A stretch of 64,000 nucleotides of DNA, from the NCBI RefSeq assembly GCF_000189635.1, contig NW_002476452.1, positions 186,001 to 250,000 on the forward strand, read 5' to 3'. Positions 50,252-62,790 of this stretch are shown piece by piece. Made by a program: the position numbers and the translations under genes. The DNA is from Tetrahymena thermophila SB210. Lineage: Eukaryota; Ciliophora; Oligohymenophorea; Hymenostomatida; Tetrahymenidae. Each line of letters starts with the position of its first letter. Within the stretch, counting starts at the first letter, position 1. A model generated the notes under the pieces. It was not told the DNA's origin. It did not search any database and saw only the letters and a list, made by a program, of their open reading frames with translations.

Positions 50252-51091
50252 TCATTGGCTTGTTTATTATATTTGAGATAACTTGCTGCTTATATTTTCC
50301 ATAGTGTAGAGCTATTTTTGAATTTTAAATTTGCCATGCATCATATTTACAGATTCTTGAGAGCTGTCTATTCCTTTTAATTCAAGATATTACAGGAGAC
50401 TCCTAACTTTCATCAAATAATCATCTATTTAAAAATTAAAAACATCAATAGATTTCCCGCAGAATTAGCAATATTCTATTTGTGAGTTAAAATTTAAGTT
50501 TTCAAAGTCATATAAACAAAGTTGTTAACAAACTCTAGCTATTGTTTTGTATTTAACTTGAGTTAAATCTTTTTTCTTAAAACTAAAATTATAATTTAAA
50601 CACAATCCTTAAGCCGATTTTATATGCTCTTAAAGAAAAATCAGAGGCTTAGGAAACGCTTATTATTCGTAGCATGGGAAAAATATCAAACTTTTTTAAA
50701 ATAAAAAAACTTCATTTTAGAATCTAAATCTTTCATCTTAAGAAAAATAAATATCATTTAGTTAATTTGTAATTTTAATAAGTCTGTTCAGCAGTTCATC
50801 AATAATTATGTTATCCTCTGTTATAGGTTGTTTGCACGGGCATTGCTTTAGTACCTTCAAATATTCAAGCTCAATACCCCAGAAGTGCTAACAGTTTTTT
50901 GTCTTAGCAGGTTACTTCATAGTTTAAAATGTTAATGCACAAGTAAATTATTAAGTAATGCCAAATTCTTAAATATCTATTTTAGATGGTATTCTTTAAT
51001 AGCCCCCAATCATTTACTAAAATACTTGCTTTGAAATATCCTGCATTTCTTGCTTAATTTATAGGAACTGATCATCCTTGATTTCCTCCAT
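50252..51091 (-). CDS. SP-RING/MIZ-type zinc finger protein (possible SUMO E3)
   Basis: A single exon of 279 aa. Residues around 50-110 read CALTFQTMKQPAKTKNCQHF, then a QCPC motif and IIIDELLNRL. The order (Cys, C-Q-H, Cys-Pro...Cys, then a hydrophobic I-D-x-L helix) matches the SP-RING of PIAS/Siz/Mms21 SUMO ligases. The last pair is CPC rather than CPxC, and the first Cys is in FTCAL. A further YCQFCGKS near residue 215 could be a separate zinc knuckle. No SAP, PINIT or TM segment is seen, and the protein is shorter than classic PIAS, closer to Mms21-like sizes. Role by family: SUMO attachment, often in DNA repair or chromatin. The assignment is moderate because only the finger is recognisable. 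Confidence 0.7.
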
Positions 51092-52313
51092 TTAAGTAAA
51101 AATTAATTGTTTGATATTATAAAAATTAATTTGTGTTTTTCTTAAAAATTTAAGTATCTTTTATAATTAAATATTGAAATTTTTAAGTTCAAAATAGATA
51201 TATATTTTACTACATTTCAATAGTAAATATATTAGTAATATCTTAATTAAAGTATATTAAATAATATATCCATAAATTAATTTTAAAATAAACACCAATT
51301 TAATAAAATTATACAATTAAACTTACTGTAAATAATAAATGTCAAACCATTAATGATTTTATTTAATTTAATATAAAATTTATAAAAAAAATAACATATT
51401 TAATTTATAAATAAAATACTATCTCATGAGGCACCTTAATTTAAACAAAGACGGTATTTAATATTCTGTCTATCACATACCTAACATTCCATTTATTTTT
51501 ATTTTTTAACTTATTATAATTGAATTATTTTCATGATATAGTAAATAAGTAGAGAAATTTAATTAGAAATTATGGATTAAAAATAATTTTATTATCTTTT
51601 ATATTTGAAACAAAACTTAAATATGATGACTTTTAAATTTTGCATAAGAAATTTATCTTGAATTTTCAGATATAATTTTGAAATACCCAAAAAAGTATTT
51701 TTTTACTTAATTTGTAAATATTTGTTAATTTAAAATGTATTAACATATCTCAAGATTAGATCAATAAAATAATATATTTTTACAAATATAGTTATCTAAA
51801 TTTAATATAAAAATAAATAATCTTTTATTAATCAATTTTGAAAATTTTTTTATATCAATGTCTATATTTGAATTATTGGTTAATTTTATACATCAATAAA
51901 ATAGTCAAATGATAGTGATATTAGATCTCTAAAAATTGTGTTTATTAATAAAAAAGGATTTTTAAAATGTTGAAGTCTAAATTTATATTCTAGTATTTAT
52001 TTTACAGAATTAATTCTTTTTTAATTTTGGATTCATTTCTATTTCTTAGTTTTTGATGAAATTTAATGAAGAGTCTATTTCTTAAAGCTAATTTTAATTT
52101 CATTTATTTGCTTGTTTTTTAATAAAATGTTTAGATCAGGTATTTGATTTGATCAAGAAATCAAATTAAATTAGATTCTTGATTAGTATTTTACTATCAA
52201 TTTTTTTTTCCCTAAAATGATGATTTTATTTGTGCAAGCGAGTTTGCTTTTTATACAAAAATAATTAAAAAAAGAAAGAAAGATAGATAAATAGAAACAA
52301 AACTCTAAATATA
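51092..52313. other. AT-rich intergenic region
   Basis: Lies between divergent genes; promoters expected. No ORF, RNA gene or distinct repeat seen. Confidence 0.5.
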
Positions 52314-53327
52314 ATGTAAAAGAGATTATTAGCAATATTCTTAACAATTACCTTGGCTGTTTGTTTAAATAACAAACCTATAATTGGTATTTACACTTAG
52401 CCTTCTGATTATCAATTATATCCAGGATCTAATTATTCTTACATTGCTGCTAGTTATGTGAAATACCTCGAGGGAGCAGGTGCTTAGGCTGTTGTTATTC
52501 CATATGATGCCACATTTGAATACATTGACAATCTTTTTGAAAAAATTAATGGTGTTTTATTCCCAGGTGGTAGCGTTGAATTCGAAGTTTCTAACCCTGG
52601 TGATTAAGAACGTGTGTTTTTAAAGAACGCAGTCTACATTGTATAAAAAGCTAAAAATGCTACAGATAATGGTGATTATTTCCCAATTTGGGGTACTTGC
52701 ATGGGATTCTAGCTTCTCACTTTTATTGGAAGTGGATTTAATAGCTCATCTCTAGTTGAGCGTCAATCAGATAAAGGAAGTCACAATATTAATATCACTG
52801 ATAAGAATAGCAATATGTTTAGACATATGCCTGAATAATTAGCACAACATGCTTAAACTGAACCTGCCTTATACTACAGTCACTCTACTTATGTTCCTTT
52901 GAGTGCTTTCACTAGCTAAAAACTTTCAAGTAACTTTAAAATTACTTCAACTGCAACCTATACTCCTGAAAATTATACTTTTGTAAATTCTATTGAATCT
53001 ATTAAGTATCCTATGTATGGTATTTAATTCCATCCTGAAAAGAATATTTACGAATGGAAGGTTGCTGCCCCTCATGATTATGAATCTGAATAAGTTGCTC
53101 AATATTTCGCTAATTTCTTTGTTAACTAAACAAGACAAAACTACCACTCTTTCAATGGATCTGATTTTAACAACTACTCAATCTACTAGTATCCTGCTGT
53201 CTAATTAAGCGATAGCAGTTTTGTCCAAGTTTATATCATTCCTAACTTCAACAAAACCGCTTAAACAAACAGTACAACAAACTCTACCAGTCCTAGTTCT
53301 GAAAAAGAAAAATTTCTTTCCTATTGA
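52314..53327 (+). CDS. GGH: Secreted gamma-glutamyl hydrolase (peptidase C26)
   Basis: A single exon of 337 aa; human GGH is 318 aa. A signal peptide is clear (KRLLAIFLTITLAVCL, residues 3-18), so the enzyme enters the secretory or lysosomal route. The class I glutamine amidotransferase-like fold is marked by KPIIGIYTQP, FPGGSVEF, the nucleophile elbow WGTCMGFQ (Cys129) and the catalytic MYGIQFHPEKNIYEW (His240, Glu242). GGH removes gamma-linked glutamates from folylpolyglutamates, which for a phagotroph may serve digestion of dietary folates. The C-terminal 80 residues are Asn/Ser-rich with several N-glycosylation sites (for example NQT, NGS, NKT). No odd features. Confidence 0.95.
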
Positions 53328-54665
53328 GAGATTTTAAGATAAATTGTTAAATGAATAGGATAGTTAATTAATTAGTAAATGAGTGAGTGAATGACTAATA
53401 TTTAAGATAAGAAAGATAAAAATAAAGTGTAATCTTAAAATTAAAAAACATAGATATTACTAAACTCATTACTTATTTTTATTAAAAGATAATAAATCTT
53501 TAAGAAAATATGTAAGACAATTTATTAATTTATATATTATTTATTGCATCAAAACAATAATAAATTCAAAATACCCTTTTCCATTTAATATTCTTTTATT
53601 AATTATTTAACACTTTAATAGAAAGAATTCTCTTCATTTCATTTTATTATTTTATTATACTTGTAAGCACTAACTAAGGTGGATGGAAAGTTTTCCATTA
53701 AATTTTTCAACATTTTTAGACAAATTTCCAGATTGTAAAAAATAATTATTTCAAAAATTTTCAAAAAAAAGTAAGAAAAAAAAAGATCAGTGGTATTTAA
53801 ATAAATTTAAATTATACAATTTTACTGAAGAATTTTGCAAAAAACTATAATATTTTGAATTTTATTTTTTGCAGTTTTTCCTTTTTTTATGAAAAAAAGC
53901 AAGGCACTATTTCCTTTTAGGCTTTTTTCTTCATTTTAGCATATTTTTAGTGTGTTTAATTATCTGTTCTTTTGAACGATTAAAAATGAATAGTCCCTTA
54001 TCCTTTAAGTATAATTATGTTTTCTATATTTTTTAAAATACCAAAAAAATTTTTAATTACAAATTAATAAAGAATACTACTTGGTTAATCAAAAGGAAAA
54101 TTAATTTATTTCATGATGATCATCTTTACTCAAGTGCCTCATATGAAAGATTTAATTATTTGGATTTATTATCTAGATTAAATCTATCCAAAAGAGAGAA
54201 TAAATTCTCAAAAAATGTATAATATGATAAATTATGTATATTTTTTTATAGTGATATTTTATTAAAAGTATCAAAAAATATTTTAAATAGCTTAAAGTAA
54301 ATAAATTTATTTATGTAATCTATATTTAAAAGTAAAATTAATGTTTAAATAAGGTTACATATTTTTTTAATATTTTTTAGCCTGATAAATAAATTTTATT
54401 AGTTAATTAAACAAATTAAAAATAATATTATTTAGAAATTTATTATTACTAATCTTTTAAATTAAGTAGTTATTTAATTGAGATAAATATTTAAAAGTAG
54501 GTTAAAATTTAATAAAAAAAAATTAATTATAAAATATTATATTTAGCAAATAATTTTAGAATTTACTACAAAATATAAATTTTATTACTAAAAAAGATAT
54601 TTTATTTTTAAATACATTTGAAATTTACATAAAATTCCTCATTTAGTTTTTTCTTTTTCAAAAAA
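53328..54665. other. AT-rich intergenic region
   Basis: No gene found between the convergent GGH and zinc-ribbon genes. Mostly A/T runs. Confidence 0.5.
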
Positions 54666-54854
54666 TCAATTGAATTATTCATTACAATTAAAGCAGTACC
54701 ATTTTTTTGGGTTTTCAGGGACCATACATCCACCTAATTTTACTTCTTTTCTTTAAACTTACTAAAGTATTTATCTCGCTGGATATCCATAAACAACTTT
54801 AGCTACTTAGTCTTTAGATTTACAAATTGGGCAAGAAGTTTTGTTTGAATCCAT
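54666..54854 (-). CDS. Small zinc-ribbon protein, 62 aa
   Basis: Starts at the ATG at 54854 and ends at TGA (54666-54668). Residues 8-11 are CPIC, followed by KVVYGYPAR, then LGGCMVPENP and WYCFNC. The pattern CPxC...YGxP...L(G)GC...P..W.C..C is the same as a widespread family of very small zinc-ribbon proteins known mostly from bacteria. Two CxxC pairs would hold one zinc. Function unknown. Too short for ordinary ORF callers, and two-thirds of the frame is interrupted by TAA/TAG under the standard code. Confidence 0.8.
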
Positions 54855-56400
54855 TCTTGTTGGTTTATTTATATGCTTATTTTTAACGCTTTTATTATTT
54901 GTTTTTATTTAATTTTAGTTGTATTATGGTTAAAAAGATATCGAAATTTATAATTTTTTTGATTTCAAATAGAAAAACGAAACCAAAGGTAGCAACTGTG
55001 AATTAGAAATATCTGATTTTGTCTATTCTAACCAAATATAAAAGTTATAATTAATTATATTTTTTAAAAATTATTTCGATTTTCAAAAAACATTAATATT
55101 GCTCCTCAAAGTACAACAAAAATAATATGTTATACTTTTACATAAAAATCTATAAATATTGCATATGCATGTATTTAATTTAAGCAACATAGATATAGAT
55201 TAAAAATAAACCACACTTGATCAGAGGAAAAGTTGAAATACTGCTGAAATTTCTAGTTTATTTATTTATAAATATATATTAAATAATAATCTAATAAGAT
55301 CATGAAAAATTGCAACCTAATAAGTGGCTATTATGCTTTAAATCTAAAAAATATAGAAATATCTTATTAACTTTAATCAAAAAAGTATTTCCCTATTAAG
55401 ATTAGTTATTTGGTTATACTATAATTACTAATTCAAAGTCTAGAATTCATTTATGCCATTATTTATCTTTAAAGAAAGCTAGGTTAAATTATCTTATGGA
55501 TTCCTTAATTTTTGTATTATTAATCATAAATTTCAGTATTTTAATAGAATTCTCTCATAATTATAATAATTATTTTTTTCTTAAAACACTAATTCTAAAA
55601 ATTTATTAAAATTTAATTTGAAAATAATTTTATAAAACAAAACACTTTTAAATAAAATAAATAATTTAATAAATAAATTAGTAAATAAATAAACAAATAA
55701 TAATTTTTACTGATTATAATTAATGCTTTGAAATAAAAAATTAAAAAATTTTGTATTCAATTATAATATAATTAAAGTATGGCAAATGAAAGAGAGGTTA
55801 AAATAGAATTAAAAATATTTTGATAAGTTACAATTTAAAAAATTATAATTTTATTTTTTTCACTACCGTCTTGAATAATTGTTTATAATGCAGATTTTAA
55901 AATAATTAAATATCCAAATAATATTTTTTAGTATTTGTTTTTTCTTAGAATTATATTTAAATATGATCCTAATGTCTAATTGAAAACTTATTTTAAATTT
56001 TTTGTGAAGATGTTAATAAAATTTGATTGAAATGGATATAAAGTTTTATTTAATACTTTATGGTATGCTTGAATGACAAATAAATTTTCATATAAGGAGA
56101 TATTGGCTTAATAAATATCTGTTCCTTAAAAGAGTGTTTGTTATAAGCTGTAAAAGAAACACCTCAATGAATAAATGAATAGATAATATTCACTGATTTA
56201 TTTCAAAGGATTCATACGAACAAACAAACATACATACATAATACATAGAAAGAGTTTGTTTGAAAGGTTTAATCTACAGAATAAATAAAATATAATAAAA
56301 AAAGATAATTTATATAATTATTGATATTAAGCAAGTAAGAAGAGATAACAAGGAAACAATAAATTTAAAAAAGAAAGATAAAAAAGGAATTTATTTATTC
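54855..56400. other. AT-rich intergenic region
   Basis: No coding frame or RNA gene recognised between the divergent zinc-ribbon and 56401 genes. Confidence 0.5.
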
Positions 56401-56973
56401 ATGCAACAAATTTTAACAGAAGAGGGGTATTAGAGACTTGAAATAGAGGCTTCAAGATACAACGATATATGTACCATCCTAAAGAAATTAAAAGAAAATG
56501 GTTTTTTTAAAGCACTTTATGATCTTATCTTTTGCGTTTTCGCAAGTGAGCATGACTTTACTGTCAAGATGCTTACTTAAATGCAAAAGTAAAAGAAAGG
56601 AGAAGGTTTCAAATTCAATGAACTTTACAGAATCAATTCTGGCATTTTTTGCAGCAATTTCTAATTAATAAATAAAATTATTATTGATGATATTTTTATG
56701 CAGTTCACTTCAAAAGTCTGTTCTCAGATTGAAGATTTTGAAGATTAAAAGCATTAGCATTAAGGCGAGAATAGTTTCCATAGCAAGCTCTCTCCTCATA
56801 ACTTACAGCAACCTGCTAACTAGTTTGGATAATCTCATTAAACCTCTGGTTTCCTTGCTTAAAATGTGTCTAATCAGTAATAAAAATTATTTTGTTTAAT
56901 AATTAGATCTGCTTTAGCTCATTTTATAGATAAAATATTTATAACTTTTTTGATCAACCACAGAGTTTATTGA
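56401..56973 (+). CDS. Unknown protein, about 190 aa
   Basis: The open frame runs from ATG 56401 to TGA 56971-56973. The first 110 residues look like a folded helical region (EEGYQRLEIEASRYNDICTI, FKALYDLIFCVFASEHDFT, FNELYRINSGIFCSNF). Then comes a Gln/His/Ser-rich linker. The C-terminus is unsure: a possible 44-nt intron (GT at 56864, AG at 56907) would replace the last residues by a frame ending FFDQPQSLLKIE at a later TGA. No family recognised. Confidence 0.65.
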
Positions 56974-57328
56974 AAATAGAATGAAAATACTTACAATTTT
57001 ATTAAAAATAAATGAATTAATTACTGGAAAGATATACATTAATTTTTATTAAAGTACACCAATAAACAAACAATCAATAAAATAAATTAATGAAAGAAAA
57101 GAGATAATCTTTTTTTGTGCATCATATTTTAATAATATTTGAATTAAAATCCTATTTTATTTTTTAAAAATAGAAATCTTTATATTTTATTTAAAATTGA
57201 AGAACAAATTTTTGAATGAATAAAATTAAAAATTAGATTTGAAAATAAATTTTTAATTTAAAATATTTTTAATTAAAAATTCAAAAAGAGAAGGTATTTC
57301 ACAGTAGCTGTAGCAAGCTTCTACAAAT
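56974..57328. other. AT-rich spacer
   Basis: Only A/T-rich sequence is seen; it probably includes the promoter of the next gene. Confidence 0.5.
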
Positions 57329-58282
57329 ATGGAAATAAACAATTTAAACTAAAACTTGAACTATATCATGCAATTTCACCCTGAAATAGATGTAGCAATT
57401 TAGCAAATGTAAAAGAAGACAACCCCAAGGACAAGCTCTCATCACTCAACTAGCAAAGCTTAAATTTAGCTACAGGATGGTACTTAAGCAACTTTTAATC
57501 CCTAATCAACTAAAAGTTAAAACAAGTCCCACTCACACTCAGTTTAGGAAATTTATAATAAGCATGAACCTTTAAATCAATACTAAAATGAATAGGTGAT
57601 GAATTAAAGTGTAAATGGAATAAAAAATAACCACACAGCTTCGTAATAACAGTTATAAAATTAGAGTATCACTGCACTTTAACAGCAATAACCTAGATTC
57701 TATCAACAAAACTTGCTTTAAAATGCTACCAAATATTCTCACAGTCCTCCTAATCGCTCACCAGCTCTCCACAATACAAATTCTTAAATTAGAGTTAATA
57801 GCTTATAAAATAGTGTGCAATTGAATCCTTCAAATAACAATTAATAAAGCGGTTAATTCAATATTTAATAGTTTAACAGCACTGCTTCTTAGTAAAATGC
57901 AATAATGAACAACTCTAATTATTCTTCATCAGGACGTTAAAATCAAGTGAATAGCTACATGTAAACTTCTCCAGGAGGGGATACAATAGTCAGTAATTTC
58001 ATGAATAATAATAAAGTGTATCTTCCATACAGTGAGTTCTCTTACACAAAAGGAGGTACTTTTTCCAAAAGCTAAAGAAAGTTACATGATATTCAAAATA
58101 ATCCAGGTGTTGGCTAGTATGAGTCAGGACATAAAAAATCTTCTAGCAGTGTTCCATTTAACAAACAAGAAAAGAAAACTATTTTTGAAAAGAAGAGTGA
58201 CTACTAAGGTACTTTGTATTATACTTCTCATCATTTTGTAGCAAAATCTCCTTAAGCATCATCTGTGTCAATAAAGTAGTGA
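57329..58282 (+). CDS. Q/S/N-rich protein with one STPGR-like motif
   Basis: A single exon of 317 aa. The N-terminal 220 residues are Gln/Ser/Asn/His-rich low complexity (a SPPNRSPALHN segment stands out). The C-terminal third has KGGTFSKSQRKLHDIQNNPG, VGQYES and FNKQEKKTIFEKK. The NPGVGQYES plus following basic/aromatic residues resembles an STPGR unit, as do the preceding TFSKS residues; in such proteins these lie in this order. A microtubule or ciliary role is possible but rests on one motif. The ATG at 57329 is the first in frame. Confidence 0.75.
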
Positions 58283-58697
58283 AGCTAGCTGGCCCTATCA
58301 ATTCAAAAAAATAATAAATAAATCCTTTTATAGCCAAATAAATATGATGTTAGTTATACTATTAAATTACATTAGAATCTATTTTCTTAATTGATTATAC
58401 TTGTTTTTTAACTAACTGTCTTTACTTCTGGAAAATGCGAGTAGCTTTTTCCACTAAATAATAATTGAACTATTTTTTAATTTATTTTTTTTTAATATTA
58501 TTCTATTCCCATAGATAATAGATTATTTTTAGAATAAGCCTCACTTTTTAAAAAATCAATAAAATCATAAATTATTCTTACATTTTTTATAAAAAATATT
58601 ATTTAAATTAAACATTTTAATAAACTTCGTGATGATTTGATTTGGTTATAGTTAGTTGTTTGTTTTCTATATATTATAGATTAATTCATTAAGTTTT
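58283..58697. other. Spacer before the 5S array
   Basis: AT-rich, with no gene. It ends in the same TTTT before the 5S gene as the internal spacers. Confidence 0.5.
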
Positions 58698-58817
58698 GTT
58701 GTCGGCCATACTAAGGTGAAAACACCGGATCCCATTCGAACTCCGAAGTTAAGCGCCTTAAGGCTGGGTTAGTACTAAGGTGGGGGACCGCTTGGGAAGT
58801 CCCAGTGTCGACAACCT
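58698..58817 (+). rRNA. 5S rRNA, copy 1
   Basis: A 120-nt 5S rRNA gene starting GTTGTCGGCCATAC and ending GTCGACAACCT. The terminal stem GTTGTCG/CGACAAC pairs, and the internal control region is intact. A T-run directly after the end serves as the RNA polymerase III terminator. Identical to the other five copies as far as I can compare. Confidence 0.98.
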
Positions 58818-58972
58818 TTTTTTTAAAATTAATTTATTACTTATAATTAAAAAAGATTAAATTGTTAGTATATTATATTATTTTGCTTTTGTAAAATTGT
58901 CTATTTATTTAATTTCATCTCTTAAATAATAATATTAAAGAAATATAATTACTAAATAATATCATCAATTTT

Positions 58973-59092
58973 GTTGTCGGCCATACTAAGGTGAAAACAC
59001 CGGATCCCATTCGAACTCCGAAGTTAAGCGCCTTAAGGCTGGGTTAGTACTAAGGTGGGGGACCGCTTGGGAAGTCCCAGTGTCGACAACCT
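58973..59092 (+). rRNA. 5S rRNA, copy 2
   Basis: Second tandem copy, same 120-nt sequence, starting 275 bp after copy 1. Preceded by ATCATCAATTTT, shared with copy 4; followed by a T-run. Confidence 0.98.
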
Positions 59093-59262
59093 TTTTTTAA
59101 AAATTAATTTATTATTTGTAAAGATTAAATTTGTTTGTTTGTATATTATTTTTTTGCAACACTAAAATTTTCTATTTAAAGACATCTCTTAAATAATAGT
59201 ATTACTGAAATAGATTGTAGTTACTAAGTTAGTTTTAATTACAAAATAATATTATCAATTTT

Positions 59263-59382
59263 GTTGTCGGCCATACTAAGGTGAAAACACCGGATCCCAT
59301 TCGAACTCCGAAGTTAAGCGCCTTAAGGCTGGGTTAGTACTAAGGTGGGGGACCGCTTGGGAAGTCCCAGTGTCGACAACCT
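59263..59382 (+). rRNA. 5S rRNA, copy 3
   Basis: Third tandem copy, same sequence, 290 bp after copy 2. T-run terminator follows. Confidence 0.98.
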
Positions 59383-59552
59383 TTTTTTAAAATTAATTTA
59401 TTAGTTATTATTTGAAAATATTAATTTATTAGTATATTATTTTATTTTGTTTTTCTTAATTGTATATTCAATGTCAGCTTAAAGTAAAAATATTAAACAA
59501 ATAAGTTGTAGTTACTTAGTTATTTTAATTACTAAATAATATCATCAATTTT

Positions 59553-59672
59553 GTTGTCGGCCATACTAAGGTGAAAACACCGGATCCCATTCGAACTCCG
59601 AAGTTAAGCGCCTTAAGGCTGGGTTAGTACTAAGGTGGGGGACCGCTTGGGAAGTCCCAGTGTCGACAACCT
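59553..59672 (+). rRNA. 5S rRNA, copy 4
   Basis: Fourth tandem copy, same sequence, 290 bp after copy 3, with a longer T-run (nine T after CC). Confidence 0.98.
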
Positions 59673-59823
59673 TTTTTTTTAAATTAATTTATTATTTTTA
59701 AAGATTAAATTTGTTTGTTTGTAAATTATTTTTTTGCAACACTAAAATTTTCTATTTAAAGTCATCTCTTAAATAATAGTATTACTAAGTTAGTTTTAAT
59801 TACAAAATAGTATTATCTATTTT

Positions 59824-59943
59824 GTTGTCGGCCATACTAAGGTGAAAACACCGGATCCCATTCGAACTCCGAAGTTAAGCGCCTTAAGGCTGGGTTAGTA
59901 CTAAGGTGGGGGACCGCTTGGGAAGTCCCAGTGTCGACAACCT
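59824..59943 (+). rRNA. 5S rRNA, copy 5
   Basis: Fifth tandem copy, same sequence, 271 bp after copy 4. T-run terminator follows. Confidence 0.98.
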
Positions 59944-60107
59944 TTTTTTAAAAATAAATTTATTACTTATTATTTGAAAAGATTAATTTATTAGAATATT
60001 ATATTATTTTGCTTTTGTGTAATTTTCTATCTATCCTTATATTGAAATAGGTATTAATAACTTAGTTAGTTTATTGATTTTAATTAATAAACAATTTAAT
60101 GAATTTT

Positions 60108-60227
60108 GTTGTCGGCCATACTAAGGTGAAAACACCGGATCCCATTCGAACTCCGAAGTTAAGCGCCTTAAGGCTGGGTTAGTACTAAGGTGGGGGACCG
60201 CTTGGGAAGTCCCAGTGTCGACAACCT
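60108..60227 (+). rRNA. 5S rRNA, copy 6
   Basis: Sixth and last copy, 284 bp after copy 5. The T-run after it is short (TTTTTT with an A following), and the downstream spacer no longer resembles the array spacers. Confidence 0.98.
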
Positions 60228-61491
60228 TTTTTATAAATATCAAATAAAAACAAAAAATTATTTTAAATACTTATTTTGTATAAAAAAAGTATTCATTAAA
60301 ACTTTCTACAAAAAATAAATATTATTATGAAGTTTTTCTTGCATTTAAACTCATCAAAAAATTGAAAATTTTTGAAAATTTATTATTTTTAATAAAGAAA
60401 TGCTTTATCTAAATATTTAAAGTAATATTTTTAGTTTATTATACACTTTAAAATTAAAATTCTAATAAATAAATTAATTTATTTTATTAAATTAAAAAAT
60501 GATAATCTTATTTATTTTTATATTTTAATATTTTTAATTATTAGAAAATTTCAAATACTTAGTCCTTATTAATTTTAGGTGATTAATTATAATTATAAAA
60601 CCTAAAAATATCAATTTAGTTTTTTTTTCTCACTACATAAGGTAAAATTGGTTTTATTTTTTATTTATGTAAATATAGTTTTTGAATTATAATAAATTGT
60701 TTTATAATGTTTACGTTTTATTATCAATTCATTTCTTATTATTTAATATTTTTTCTACATTTTTTCCCTTCAAGCTAACTAATTAATTAATTATATTCTC
60801 TTCAACATTTAAAATTTTACAATTAAATTGATGCATAGGGATTAGACTTTGCTTTATCAAAAATATTTTTTAATATAAAAATAAATTTATAATAATTAAC
60901 TCTTTAATTTATTAGCTTTTTATTTGATTAATTTGCTTTTTTATTATGATTATACTTTTTTTAAGTTATTTTTAATAATTAGCTTTTGCTTTAATATTAA
61001 TTGATTTCATTTTATTTCATTAAATAATTTAAGTTAACAAAACTAATAGTTTAATGATTTTGATAGTAATTGTAAATTTTTATAATATTTTATTTAAAAT
61101 TACTAATAATTCATATGTAGAAATTTGCTTTTTTATTCAATTTTAGCTAAAAAATTTCTTAGTTTTTGATAATAAGGTAAATTTATTAGATTTTTTAATC
61201 GAAAATTTCTTACAACTTTGATCCAAATGATGGTAAAATAGAAAAAATAAAATAAAATGAGTAAGTTATATACTTTTGATACATTAGAGAAGCATTCTAT
61301 TATTCCAAATTGTATGTTTTATTCTGAAATTCTTCTAAAAATATGTAAAAAGAAAAAAACCTTTGCAATTTTATTGCGATAATCCAAAACAATAAAATAG
61401 ACTAATCTAAGGGTTTTTTAAATTTTATCAGAAATTTTTGAAAGAAATAATTAAAATAACATATTTAACTAAAGTAGAGAAAATTAATTAA
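60228..61491. other. AT-rich intergenic region
   Basis: No gene, RNA gene or repeat recognised between the 5S array and the CRAL-TRIO gene. Confidence 0.5.
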
Positions 61492-62547
61492 ATGGAAAGC
61501 ACTCAATAAAAACCAAAAGTCAAGCAATTCAAAGACGATTTAAAAGAAAAGGAACTTAAAGCATTCAATGAGTTGAAAGCTAAAGTAGTTGAATAATGTA
61601 AAAAAATGAAGTTGGATGAAGACCAAGTTAAATTTGATAGATACACTGAAGATAATTAATGTGTAAGACTATTATGGGCACGTGAGTTCAAAGTAGAAAA
61701 AGCATTTGAAATGTGGAAGAAATGGGTTGATTGGAGAATAGATTTCAAGGCTGATGAAATAAAGGAAGAAGATGTGGCTTCAGAATTATAGAGTGGTAAA
61801 GCTTTCTGGCATGGAATGGATAAGTAGGGTAATCCATGTTTGGTGGTTAAGGTCAAATATCATCGTCCAGGAGTTTCTTCTCAAGATGTAGTTTTGAGAT
61901 ATTTTTTATATTTACTTGAAGAGGGAATTAGTAAATGTGAATAAGCAGGAACTGGTAAAGTCTCAGTTATTTGGGACAGGGAAGGTTTTGATAAAAAGAA
62001 TTTTGATTCTAACTTGTTTAGCACCTTTAAGAAATTGAATCAAATTATGCAAGATAACTATGCTGAAAGACTCTCAACAATTTATATACTTCACCCTAAT
62101 TGGTTTTTTAAGACTATTTATGCAGTTGTTAAGCCCTTTTTAACAAGCAGAACAAAAAGCAAAATTACTATTGTTGACAAAACTGAAGAATTAAAAAAGT
62201 TTTTCGAACCAAGCGAGCTCTTGATTGAACATGGCGGAACATCTGATTATAAATTTGTCTACCCTTTCCCAAAACCAATTAGTGATGAAAAAGCTTAAGA
62301 GCAAAATGCAAATTAATAATAACAGAATAATTTGATAGTAAAGTAAGTCGAAAAACAAGAGTAAGAGGAGAAGCCTTTAAAACCTGAAAATGTAAATATA
62401 GAATGTGATGAGGATCTTACTGAAGAAGATTATCGTAAAGTCGAAGATGAAATTTCAGAAAACACTAATTAAACTTCTTCAGAATATGACATAAGCTAAT
62501 TATCACACAATATGTTTAACAAAGTCTTAACAATGAAATCAAAGTGA
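61492..62547 (+). CDS. CRAL-TRIO / Sec14-like lipid-binding protein
   Basis: A single exon of 351 aa. The CRAL-TRIO N region is visible in YTEDNQCVRLLWAREFKVEK, FEMWKKWVDWRIDFK. The lipid-binding domain follows: GKAFWHGMDKQGNPCLVVKV, VLRYFLYLLEEGI, SVIWDREGFDKKNFD, YAERLSTIYILHPNWFFKTIY, AVVKPFLTSRTKSKITIVD, matching Sec14 proteins (the IYILHPNWFF...VKPFL block is the gate region). Such proteins move phosphatidylinositol or other lipids between membranes. The C-terminal 70 residues are acidic and Gln-rich, without TM or signal. The true ligand cannot be told from sequence. Confidence 0.94.
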
Positions 62548-62790
62548 AATATTCTAATTTATTAAATATATAAATAAGCATGATGATTAATTAATTTCAT
62601 TACAATATAACTATTATTATCATTATTTTAATACTTATTAGTAAATAAATTTATATATTCTAAATAATTATTCTAATAACTTACTATTTATTGATTAAAT
62701 TCTTCAATTTTTCAACCATCAATTAAATATTTTAGTTAAAAATTATTTATAATAAACCCTCAAAATTTTCTAATTCTATTAACTTTACAA
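62548..62790. other. Spacer before the tRNA array
   Basis: AT-rich; nothing seen. Confidence 0.5.
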
